DNA of 39,196 nucleotides. It comes from an uncultured Opitutia bacterium. Its GTDB lineage: Bacteria > Verrucomicrobiota > Verrucomicrobiia > Opitutales > UBA953. Location of the stretch: contig CALNBE010000236.1 of assembly GCA_937874455.1 (NCBI GenBank), forward strand, positions 1 through 39,196, in the 5' to 3' direction. The notes beneath the pieces were generated by a model. The model ran no database searches, was not told the origin of the DNA, and saw only the letters and a program-made list of their open reading frames with translations. Shown here piece after piece: positions 20,669 to 27,642 of this stretch. Both the position numbers and the translations under genes were made by a program. Every line of letters starts with the position of its first letter. The stretch's first letter is position 1.

Positions 20669-21234
20669 TGTTTGAAGAAAACCGCGTTCCGTTTCCTTGA
20701 CGGCTGCATCATGGAGGCAATCCGGCCCCGGACGGAGTCTCCTTCCTTCTGGATCCGGTCGGCCAGCTGGGCGTTGGTCAGGGGCACGTCCCCGGCCCGG
20801 TAGATGCCCTGCATTCCGCGGAGCTTCTCAAAGGGCAGGATCTCAGGTTCCTCCAGGACCCAGCCGACCGGGCCGCCGAACCAGAGGCTCGGGTGGGCCC
20901 GGACGGAGTCGGTCATGCGGACCTTGCCAATGATGCCCCCGCGCTGGTCGTGGGAGGCATTCCAGGCGGCCAAGGCTGGCCCTATTTCCGGAAAGCTTCG
21001 CCAGAGATCTTGCTTCGCGGCTTCGTCTACCTGAAGGCCGGCGTGGATGTGGAGCTCTCCGCGGTAGCTGTGCATCGTCTTCCGGTTCTCCACGTCCTTC
21101 CGGAGCGGGGAGGCCAGCCATTCTTGCCGCTCGGGGCTGCCGGCGGGCAGGTCGGGGCGGATGATGAGGAAGGCCCAAGGTTGTCTGATCGTGAGGACGC
21201 GCCTCAAGTCGAATTCAGTCGGCGACGTTTGCAT
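20665..21234 (-). CDS. ASCH-domain protein
   Basis: A 189-residue protein with ASCH (PUA-like) features: RRVLTIRQPWAFLII at the start, KDVENR (residues 46-51), RGELHIHA (59-66) and later IIGKVRMTDS, the strand leading into the pocket. ASCH proteins bind RNA or modified nucleobases, and some hydrolyse acetylated cytidine. In phages they are frequent but poorly understood accessory proteins. The leader CCGAAACCGAATCAG is a diverged CGAACC-type leader. Confidence 0.8.
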   Translation of the reverse strand: MQTSPTEFDLRRVLTIRQPWAFLIIRPDLPAGSPERQEWLASPLRKDVENRKTMHSYRGELHIHAGLQVDEAAKQDLWRSFPEIGPALAAWNASHDQRGGIIGKVRMTDSVRAHPSLWFGGPVGWVLEEPEILPFEKLRGMQGIYRAGDVPLTNAQLADRIQKEGDSVRGRIASMMQPSRKRNAVFFKQ

Positions 21235-21282
21235 ATCTGATTCGGTTTCGGATTGTTTGGCTATTGAGGTTGTATTGATGTT

Positions 21283-22476
21283 CTATTGCTGCGCGGCCCC
21301 GCCTGTGGCGTGAACCAGCCGGCCTTCCATTTGCTTCTTGGCATGGTCTTCCTGCCGGTCGGCCAGCCAGGTGATCTGCTCGAGGAGTTCCTGTGCCCAT
21401 TGGCGCTCCAGCGCGAGGCCGGGCATGGCGCCGGGGTTCCGCCGGGCGAAGGCTTCAAAGATGGCTTCGATCCGGTTCTCGCGCCATAGCCACTGCGGCA
21501 TCAGGCCGAGGGCCGGCTTGGCGGCTTCGCGCCACATCGGGCACTCCTTGTGGTGCCTTGGTCCGAGGTCCGTGCCTCTCAGGCCGCAAATGCAGCGGGC
21601 CGGACGGTGGCTGGGGTTGGTGTCCTCCTGTGGGTGAATGCGCTGGTCCTGCTCCTTCAGGGTGTCCACCATGCTCGGGTGGTAGTTGTGCCTGGCGTCG
21701 AACTCGCGCATAAACCGCTCGCTGCTTTCGTCCAGTGCCGTGCTCTTCCGGCTCTGCAGGATCTCGCGCAGGATCCGGAGGTCCTCGTGGACCTGCTGCT
21801 GGGCCTGCTTCCGTTTGGCCTCGGCCTCCAGCTGGGCCTGCTTCCGTTTGGCCTCGGCCCCCAGAATCCGGATGTTCTCGTTCCGCTGGGTGGTGAGTTG
21901 CTCCTTCAGTTCATTGATCCGGGCCAGCCGTTGGTCACTGACCTTGAACCGGTTGGTGAGGTCCTCGCAGATCCGGTGGGCGATCTGCCCCCATCGTTCC
22001 GGGTCGAGGTTGCTCCGGTCGGTCTTGCCCAGCACCAGGTCGGCGATGTCGCTCAGCCATTGATGGGCGTCTTTCAGGTCGCTGGCGTTCTTCTGGTTGT
22101 GGGCGGTCGGCTGGTCCATCTTCTGGCCGCCCCGGTGCTGTTCGGCGACCTCCCAGCCGTCCCGGAGCTTCTCGACATTGGTCAGGATGAAGTGGGCCTC
22201 GGCATTGCCAGTGCTGTTCCCAAGGCTGCAAAGTTCCTCCAGCTTGTTGGTCACGGTCAGGAGGGTGTCGGCGGTGTCTTCCGGGTCGTTGATGTCCAAC
22301 GTCTGGATGATGGTGATTCCCTCGGTGCAGATGGCCCTGGCCTTTCGGGTTTCAGGGGTTGAGTCGTGGCCCAGATTCAGGAGCCGCTGGAACCCGCCGA
22401 GGGCGGCGGCCAGGGCGGCGAAGCGGGCGAGGTGGCGCGGAGTGGTGACTTTGGTGGGTGGTGTCGATGTGTTCAT
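21283..22476 (-). CDS. Long coiled-coil hypothetical protein
   Basis: A 397-residue protein (MNTSTPPTKVTTPRHLARFA). An N-terminal helical domain leads to a central coiled coil (about 190-260) with a nearly exact tandem repeat AEAKRKQAQLE/AEAKRKQAQQQ, encoded by a 29-bp direct repeat. A Cys/His cluster follows (CICGLRGTDLGPRHHKECPM), which may bind zinc, and the end is helical. No family is recognised. The start at 22476 makes an ATGA overlap with the next gene, which favours it over upstream starts. It is the largest unassigned gene in the window. Confidence 0.65.
   Translation of the reverse strand: MNTSTPPTKVTTPRHLARFAALAAALGGFQRLLNLGHDSTPETRKARAICTEGITIIQTLDINDPEDTADTLLTVTNKLEELCSLGNSTGNAEAHFILTNVEKLRDGWEVAEQHRGGQKMDQPTAHNQKNASDLKDAHQWLSDIADLVLGKTDRSNLDPERWGQIAHRICEDLTNRFKVSDQRLARINELKEQLTTQRNENIRILGAEAKRKQAQLEAEAKRKQAQQQVHEDLRILREILQSRKSTALDESSERFMREFDARHNYHPSMVDTLKEQDQRIHPQEDTNPSHRPARCICGLRGTDLGPRHHKECPMWREAAKPALGLMPQWLWRENRIEAIFEAFARRNPGAMPGLALERQWAQELLEQITWLADRQEDHAKKQMEGRLVHATGGAAQQ
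21798..21859 (-). repeat. 29-bp tandem direct repeat in coiled coil
   Basis: Two identical 29-base copies (21798-21826 and 21831-21859), 33 bases apart, each encoding most of an 11-residue AEAKRKQAQ unit. They look like a recent in-frame duplication in a coiled coil. Confidence 0.85.
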
Positions 22477-22910
22477 GGTTTTCGGGAAATGAGTTTGGCC
22501 CGGGCGCGCTGGCCACGGAGGAAACCGGCCTTCCAGATCCGGTGGTCGGCCTTCCAGCCAGCCTTGGTTTTCTCGTCGGTGACGTAGCCGGAAAAATCGT
22601 GCTCGCGGAGCATGCCCATAGCCCATGCGCCGTTATCCTCTATGCAGGTTTCGCACTGAGGGATCAGGCCTTCAGCGTATCCACAATGCCAGATGGCGTC
22701 CCTCTCGTTGAGCCATTGGTCATCCTCTGGGATCGGTCCTTCTGCTTGTTCGACGTGCCACCAATCCTCGCTGCTTTTCCCGAGGTAAATATCAATCCCT
22801 TCTGTGGGCTCCCAGCTGTCCTCGTGTGAGTCGGGCCATTTGCTTTGGAGGTGGGCGGCCAGTTCGAGACCGTGTTCCGTCTCAATCGGAATGAATACGT
22901 GGATTTCCAT
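22473..22910 (-). CDS. Hypothetical protein
   Basis: A 145-residue acidic protein (MEIHVFIPIETEHGLELAAH) rich in Trp (DSWEPTEG; EDWWHVEQAEGPIP; GAWAMGMLREHDF) with two cysteines (PQCETCIEDNG). It is unrecognised. The first strand (EIHVFIPIE) suggests an alpha/beta fold. It is coupled to the long coiled-coil gene by an ATGA overlap and to the small membrane gene by a two-base gap. Confidence 0.55.
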   Translation of the reverse strand: MEIHVFIPIETEHGLELAAHLQSKWPDSHEDSWEPTEGIDIYLGKSSEDWWHVEQAEGPIPEDDQWLNERDAIWHCGYAEGLIPQCETCIEDNGAWAMGMLREHDFSGYVTDEKTKAGWKADHRIWKAGFLRGQRARAKLISRKP

Positions 22911-22912
22911 GG

Positions 22913-23218
22913 TCAGAGGATGTGGGCGGCGATGAAGGCCAGGCCGGTAAAGACTCCGCCCCCGGCCAGCATGGCGAGGGTGGTGCGGATGTAGCGGCGG
23001 GCTCCGCGCCGTTGCGCTGCGCGGTTCATGGCCTCGATCAGCCGGGCTTCACGGGCAGGCCGCTCGTCGAGCTTGTCGGCCAGCCGGATCCGGTGGGCCC
23101 GGTTGGTCATGGCTTTGGCGCCGGCATTGGGGGATTCCAGATGCAGGATCCGCAGCTGCTGCCGCGGCTGGATCAGCGGGCGCTGGAATCGGTTGGTGGT
23201 CAGGGCGAGGCGGTTCAT
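22913..23218 (-). CDS. Small membrane protein after promoter D
   Basis: A 101-residue protein (MNRLALTTNRFQRPLIQPRQ) with a very basic, helical N-terminal two thirds (RAHRIRLADKLDERPAREAR) and one hydrophobic helix at the C-terminus (LAMLAGGGVFTGLAFIAAHI). I chose the start at 23218 because a variant CGAACCCGATCCCGAC leader lies directly before it. It is the first gene of the accessory unit that follows the terminase. Confidence 0.55.
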   Translation of the reverse strand: MNRLALTTNRFQRPLIQPRQQLRILHLESPNAGAKAMTNRAHRIRLADKLDERPAREARLIEAMNRAAQRRGARRYIRTTLAMLAGGGVFTGLAFIAAHIL

Positions 23219-23320
23219 GTCGGGATCGGGTTCGGATGGGCCCTCCCCGCCGGCTGCCTGGTCCTCTGCCAGCGCCGTCGGGAAGGGTTGGTTACCGGGG
23301 CTTGCGGTCCGGTTGCTGCC

Positions 23321-23363
23321 ACCATGGGGCCGGTTCCGTGGCTGGCAACTACTTTTTTTAAAT
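23321..23363 (-). promoter_or_regulatory. Promoter cassette (copy D)
   Basis: Minus strand: ATTTAAAAAAA (23353-23363), a 4-base gap, a good -35 TTGCCA (23343-23348), a 16-base spacer, and a weak -10 CATGGT (23321-23326). It lies between the terminase stop (23444) and the gene at 23218. The -35 is the best of the set and the -10 the worst. Confidence 0.55.
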
Positions 23364-23423
23364 CCGTTCCGTTTGGGTGGTAACGAAGCGTTTTTCGTGA
23401 CCTCCATCGGGGGAATTGGGTCC

Positions 23424-23439
23424 GGCGCCAATTGGCGCC
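23424..23439. repeat. 16-bp palindrome, copy 4 (composite element)
   Basis: Perfect GGCGCCAATTGGCGCC four bases beyond the large terminase stop. On the minus strand nine bases lead to TCCCCCGAT (23406-23414; one base off TTCCCCGAT), then GGAGG. Confidence 0.92.
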
Positions 23440-23443
23440 GAGG

Positions 23444-24904
23444 TCACAGGCCTTTGACCTTGGCCTTCCTGAACCCGCCATAAGTCTTCCACTGCAGGCC
23501 GTAGCGCAGGGCGTCGTAGAGGTGGTCCTCGGCGTCGGTGTCCACGTCTTCCGGGTTGTTCGGGTCCCGGGGCAAGGCGGGGATTGTTTCGATGGCGTTG
23601 AGGCAGTTCCGGAAGAACCGCAGGCGGGGCCGGGGCTTCCCGGTCCGGGGATTGATATCCTTCTCGTTCGGGCCAAGCATGCGCTGGACGTGGAGGCATC
23701 CCGCTACCCGGCTGCCTGGCCACTTCTCGGCCGGCTTCCATGCGCAGCCCAGCTTGTTGAGGGCAGAACCGCGGGTGATGTCGGATTGCTGGCCGGTGTC
23801 GCCGAAGGCGGACGGGTCGATGATGCCAGCCAGCTTGTCCTTGTTGTCCTCGACGGTTCCGTCCGGGAACATCCGCTTTATGCGGCGGTCCCGGGCCAGT
23901 GTCCTCTCGGCAAAAACTTCCGGCCGCATGCCCGTCTTGTAGAGCTCGTCGACGACGTAAATCGTTCCAGTGTGCGGGTCCTCGGCAAACCAAAGGACCG
24001 CGGCGTGGGCCGGGGAAAAGCCATCGTCTCCACCCCGCCACATCTTCCATTCGACCGGGATCTCGAACGGGTCGCAGGTGTGTTCCTCGTGCCTCCACAC
24101 GTCGCCGAACATGGAGCCGGCCACGATGTTCCAGTCTCCCTCGAGCATGGCACGGACAAGGATCGGGTCGCCCAGGCCGAGGAGGCGCGCCCGGTATTTC
24201 GGATCCGACTTCATGAGCGCTTTGTTGTCCTTGAGCAGGGCCGGCACGAACTGGCGCTTGAATCCGCCCTCGTCCCCCTCCGGGTCCTGCTGGACGATCT
24301 CGTAAGGCTTCTGTGGCGTAATGAAGGTCCGTTTGACCCAGAGGTGTCCGACCCCGCCCGGGTTGGCGCTCAGCACGATCCGGGGGAACATTTCCTTGAG
24401 ATGGTCCGGCACGTTGAGGCCGGTCATGCGGACGCGGCCGCGGAGGAACCGGTAGATGGTCTCCGTGAAGTGGGTTGCCTCGTCGATGCCCAGGACGTGG
24501 AACTCCTGTCCCTGGTAGTTGAGCCTGTGCCTCTCCAGGTGGCAGTGCAGCAGCTTGATCACGGATCCGGTGGGGACGAAGAGGATTTCGTTCTTCGTGA
24601 TTTTGACCTCCCCGGTCGCGATCTTCGGGGCCAGCATTTCCGGGAAGCTGTTGGGCCCGTCCATGTGGTTGGCCATCAGGTCGCCGTAGGTGCGCCGGAA
24701 AAGGGCCAGCTGGAGGCCGGGGATCATGTCGGCCCAGGCGATGAAGCTGGCGCGCATGAAGTGGCTCTTCCCTCCCCCGGCGGCCCCGCCATAAAGCTGC
24801 TCGGTGGCCCGGCTGAAGAAGGCGCGCTGCTGGGCGGGCTGGAACGTGAGCCGGAGAGGCTTCGCTTCCTTCCCCGTCTCGCTGCGGCTGCGGTATCGGC
24901 TCAT
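23444..24904 (-). CDS. terL: Terminase large subunit
   Basis: A 486-residue packaging motor. The Walker A is GGAAGGGKS (residues 39-47). The Walker B is VLGIDEATHF, with Asp141 and Glu142 as the catalytic pair. A coupling-type motif near NPGG (LSANPGGVGH) follows. The C-terminal nuclease half shows the acidic positions GGDDGF, IIDPSAF and DHLYDALRYG, the RNase H-like triad used to cut concatemers. The length is normal for terL. The start overlaps the PLD-like gene stop by four bases. The enzyme docks on the portal, but the portal gene is 7 kb further downstream. Confidence 0.95.
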   Translation of the reverse strand: MSRYRSRSETGKEAKPLRLTFQPAQQRAFFSRATEQLYGGAAGGGKSHFMRASFIAWADMIPGLQLALFRRTYGDLMANHMDGPNSFPEMLAPKIATGEVKITKNEILFVPTGSVIKLLHCHLERHRLNYQGQEFHVLGIDEATHFTETIYRFLRGRVRMTGLNVPDHLKEMFPRIVLSANPGGVGHLWVKRTFITPQKPYEIVQQDPEGDEGGFKRQFVPALLKDNKALMKSDPKYRARLLGLGDPILVRAMLEGDWNIVAGSMFGDVWRHEEHTCDPFEIPVEWKMWRGGDDGFSPAHAAVLWFAEDPHTGTIYVVDELYKTGMRPEVFAERTLARDRRIKRMFPDGTVEDNKDKLAGIIDPSAFGDTGQQSDITRGSALNKLGCAWKPAEKWPGSRVAGCLHVQRMLGPNEKDINPRTGKPRPRLRFFRNCLNAIETIPALPRDPNNPEDVDTDAEDHLYDALRYGLQWKTYGGFRKAKVKGL

Positions 24905-25647
24905 TGGTCTGGCTTGCGGATCATGGCTTTGATCCAGCGGCGGTGGAAGCGGAACAGGCCGGCGTCGTTGTTGATCTGGAACTGCTCCAGACTGACGCAG
25001 GACCGGAGGTTTGCGCTGCTCTCCACGACATAGCGGTGATTTCTGCCGCAGTCGGCCAGGATGATCTTGGCGTGGTTGCGGGTCATTTCCAGCCGGCCTC
25101 CGCGGGGCAGGGCTTCAATGGCGGCCTTGGCCTGGGCGAAGATCGGGGCGTCGGCTTTGGCGAAGAATTCCGAGCACAGCACGTCGACGCGTCCGGTGAT
25201 GAATCCTGTCTCGGCCATGTGGACCAGCTGCTGTGTGTTCCTTTTGCTGAATCCCAGGGTGGCAATGGTCAGGCTCCGGATCCGTCTGCCGGCCAATCGC
25301 TGGATGATGGGGATCACGTCGAAGCCGTGGTATGTCCCTCCCATGATGCAATGCAGGGCCCAGCCTGGCCGGGGCAGGGTCTTTATCTGGCCCATGCCCA
25401 GGCCGATGCCCGTCTCGTTGAGTTGGATACCCTCGGACTTCCGGAGGTGGGTGGTGGGCTGGTCGGCCAGGGCGGCGCCCGGCAGGCTGCGTTTCTCCTT
25501 GGCCTCTGCCTTGGCTTTCTCTGCCCGTTTGGCCTGTCCCCTTGCCCCTCCGGCCTGCGGAGCCGTGGGCATGGCAATCCGGCCCGTTTTGAGGCTTTCC
25601 TTGAGCGCTTCCTGCTCGGCTTTCAGCTGGGCCAGAATGTCGGACAT
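24901..25647 (-). CDS. PLD-like protein in terminase cluster
   Basis: A 248-residue protein with an N-terminal basic/Ala-rich coiled region (residues 1-60) and a C-terminal half of the phospholipase D fold: RNHAKIILAD with His192 and Lys194 (H-x-K), then SSANLRSCVSLEQF, the ser/asn loop usually following a HKD motif. Only one half-motif is visible, so it may dimerise or be a non-catalytic relative. It sits between the terminase subunits, so a nuclease role in packaging or DNA protection is plausible. Relatives in other phage terminase clusters are remembered but not checked. Confidence 0.65.
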   Translation of the reverse strand: MSDILAQLKAEQEALKESLKTGRIAMPTAPQAGGARGQAKRAEKAKAEAKEKRSLPGAALADQPTTHLRKSEGIQLNETGIGLGMGQIKTLPRPGWALHCIMGGTYHGFDVIPIIQRLAGRRIRSLTIATLGFSKRNTQQLVHMAETGFITGRVDVLCSEFFAKADAPIFAQAKAAIEALPRGGRLEMTRNHAKIILADCGRNHRYVVESSANLRSCVSLEQFQINNDAGLFRFHRRWIKAMIRKPDQ

Positions 25648-25656
25648 GGATTCAGA

Positions 25657-26133
25657 TCATTCTGACTTCTTCGGGGCGGTGTATGGGTCGTCCTCGACCG
25701 GTGTCTCGACCACGATGGTCACGCCGATGTTTCCGCCTGTGGCCGGTGCTGGCAGCGGGGCGCCGTTGGCTCCGGTGTGCTCGTGGCGGTGGCGGAGGTT
25801 GAAGCTGGAGTCCATGCGTTCGAGGAGCCAGGCCTTGGCACGCCAGTCCGGGTCGTTTCCGATCCCGGAAATCATCTGGGTGATCTTGAGGGATTTGACT
25901 TCCTCGATGCGGCGGAAGAGTTCGGTGTATGGAGCCCGGCCTTCCGAGGCTTTGTGCTTCCAGTCGATCCATGTCTGGTGGGCGATGCCGATGGCTCCGC
26001 AGATGGCTTTGTCCGTGGTCAGGCCGCTGGCCAGGGTGACGGCGGTGTCCATGAGTTCCCTCGTGCATTTCCCGGCCTTGGAGGGTGGGGAAATCCTCCG
26101 GGGCTTTTTGCGTGGTGTCTTCTTGGCGGCCAT
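25657..26133 (-). CDS. terS: Terminase small subunit
   Basis: A 158-residue protein: a basic N-terminus (MAAKKTPRKKPRRISPPSKA), a helix-turn-helix (ASGLTTDKAICGAIGIAHQT, residues 36-55, then WIDWKHKA), an oligomerisation helix (FRRIEEVKSLKITQMISGIG) and an acidic tail. This is the typical layout of a phage TerS that recognises the packaging site and regulates the motor. It lies two genes upstream of terL. I chose the start at 26133, four bases after the upstream stop; earlier starts enter the methyltransferase gene. Confidence 0.8.
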   Translation of the reverse strand: MAAKKTPRKKPRRISPPSKAGKCTRELMDTAVTLASGLTTDKAICGAIGIAHQTWIDWKHKASEGRAPYTELFRRIEEVKSLKITQMISGIGNDPDWRAKAWLLERMDSSFNLRHRHEHTGANGAPLPAPATGGNIGVTIVVETPVEDDPYTAPKKSE

Positions 26134-26137
26134 GGGG

Positions 26138-27469
26138 TCAGAGGAGTTTTGCGGGCGGGACGGTCTTTCCGTTCTGGGTGATGGTGGCTCCGTCGTAAAG
26201 CCTGTGGAACCGGCCAAGGATGGCCTGGGCGAAGGCCGGGTCTTTCTCCATGGTGAAGGAGGGTCGCTCGGCTTCGCTGGCCGCGATCATGGTGGATCCG
26301 GATCCTCCGCAAAAGTCGAGGACGGCTTCCTTGAGGGTCAGGTGGTTTTTGATGGCCCGGGCGGCCAGGGCGGTGGGTTTCTGCGTGGGGTGGATGTAGC
26401 TGGCGGCGGAGTCGCGTTTCACTTCCCATGCGGTGGCGTTGTGGAAGGCCTGCTCGATCCAGACGAGCAGGTCGGTCTTGCTCATCTGGGCGAGGTTGGG
26501 CTGGGCTTCTTTCCAGACCGTGGTTTCGATGCGGTCTCCTCGCCATGTGCCGCGGCCGGCGGATTGGCTGGCGTAGAGGCAGGGCTCGTGTGCCCAGTGG
26601 TAATCGGACCGGCCAAGGGCCATTTGCTTGGTCCAGATGATTTGCTGGCGGACGGTCCAGCCGGCCATGTTCAGGGCGTCTTCAAACTCGCGGTGCGTCC
26701 TCGATGCGTAGAAGCAGTAGAGCGGGGCGGTGGGGGCGGCGACGTCCATGGCGGCGCTGAACATGGCGGCCAGCATTTTCCGCAGTGGGGCTCCGGCTTC
26801 AAGGTCTCCCTGCAGGTCCTTCCGGGCAAGGTTCTTTCCGGTGCCCTGGTATGCCACGCCGTAGGGCGGGTCGGTGAAGATCAGGTGGGGGGCGGTGCCG
26901 TCGGTCAGCTTCCGCATATCGGCCTTCTCGGTGCTGTCCCCGCACATCAGGCGGTGCAGTGGTGCTGAACCTCCAATGTGCAGGGTGAAGATGTCGCCGG
27001 GCTTGACCCATGGTTTGATGGGTGGTGGTGGGGCTGGATCGTCGGGCCGGCCCTTCAGCGCTGCGCGTCCCTGTTTGAGGATCTCGACGAGGCTGGGGGC
27101 GTCGAAGCCGAGTATCTCCAGGTCGGACGTGTCCTTCAGCTGGGAGAGCAGGGCGGCCAGCTTGCCCTGGTGCCAGTTGTCCTCGCCGATCTTGTTCAGG
27201 GCGAGGTTGAGCTCGCGTTCGGCGTTGTCGTCCAAGGTGACGAAGGTCACGTCGACTTCCCTGATGCCGAGGGCCTTCATCACGGTGATGCGCTGGTTCC
27301 CGCCGACGATGTGGTTGTTCCTCCGGTTGATCACCGGGGGCTGGACGGCTCCGAACTTTTCGATGGAGTTCCGGATCTGCTCGAAGAGCGGCGAGCCGCG
27401 CTTGACTGCCTTCCGCGGGTTGTAGGGCGGATGGATCAGGGTGGCGATTTTGACGGTGTCAGTCTTCAT
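26138..27469 (-). CDS. ParB domain-DNA methyltransferase fusion
   Basis: A 443-residue protein. Residues 1-130 form a ParB-like nuclease domain (HPPYNPRK; IVGGNQRITVMKALG at 54-68). Residues 150-420 form a beta-type DNA amino methyltransferase: DPPYG (200-204) as the catalytic motif IV and DFCGGSGST (385-393) as the SAM-binding motif I, in the late order of the beta class. It methylates adenine N6 or cytosine N4 at an unknown target, and no cognate restriction enzyme is present. The start lies in an ATGA overlap with the zinc-ribbon gene and next to a CGAACCCGAACCCG motif within that gene's end. Confidence 0.92.
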   Translation of the reverse strand: MKTDTVKIATLIHPPYNPRKAVKRGSPLFEQIRNSIEKFGAVQPPVINRRNNHIVGGNQRITVMKALGIREVDVTFVTLDDNAERELNLALNKIGEDNWHQGKLAALLSQLKDTSDLEILGFDAPSLVEILKQGRAALKGRPDDPAPPPPIKPWVKPGDIFTLHIGGSAPLHRLMCGDSTEKADMRKLTDGTAPHLIFTDPPYGVAYQGTGKNLARKDLQGDLEAGAPLRKMLAAMFSAAMDVAAPTAPLYCFYASRTHREFEDALNMAGWTVRQQIIWTKQMALGRSDYHWAHEPCLYASQSAGRGTWRGDRIETTVWKEAQPNLAQMSKTDLLVWIEQAFHNATAWEVKRDSAASYIHPTQKPTALAARAIKNHLTLKEAVLDFCGGSGSTMIAASEAERPSFTMEKDPAFAQAILGRFHRLYDGATITQNGKTVPPAKLL

Positions 27470-27642
27470 GGGTTGGCGGGTTCGGGTTCGGTGGTGGGTG
27501 CTTTGCTCCAGCCTCCGGCGCAGTTGGGCCTGCCTCTTCCGTCCCCGTGCAGGGCAAAGTATCCGTTCTTTTTGACTTTCCGCCGGTTCTTGCAGAACGG
27601 GCAGATGGCGGAGGGGAAGTGGCGGGGTTTTTCAGTCTTCAT
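27466..27642 (-). CDS. Zinc-ribbon peptide
   Basis: A 58-residue protein (MKTEKPRHFPSAICPFCKNR), with CPFC and a later NCAGGW that may form a small metal site. Its last codons (ACC GAA CCC GAA CCC) are the CGAACCCGAACC motif itself, used both as coding DNA and as the leader of the methyltransferase gene. The start overlaps the end of the SNF2 gene by 11 bases. It is missing from simple length cut-offs but well supported by both junctions. Confidence 0.6.
   Translation of the reverse strand: MKTEKPRHFPSAICPFCKNRRKVKKNGYFALHGDGRGRPNCAGGWSKAPTTEPEPANP
27477..27490 (-). promoter_or_regulatory. Tandem CGAACC leader motif (inside coding end)
   Basis: CGAACCCGAACCCG lies seven bases before the methyltransferase ATG at 27469 and encodes part of the end of the zinc-ribbon peptide. 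Confidence 0.65.
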
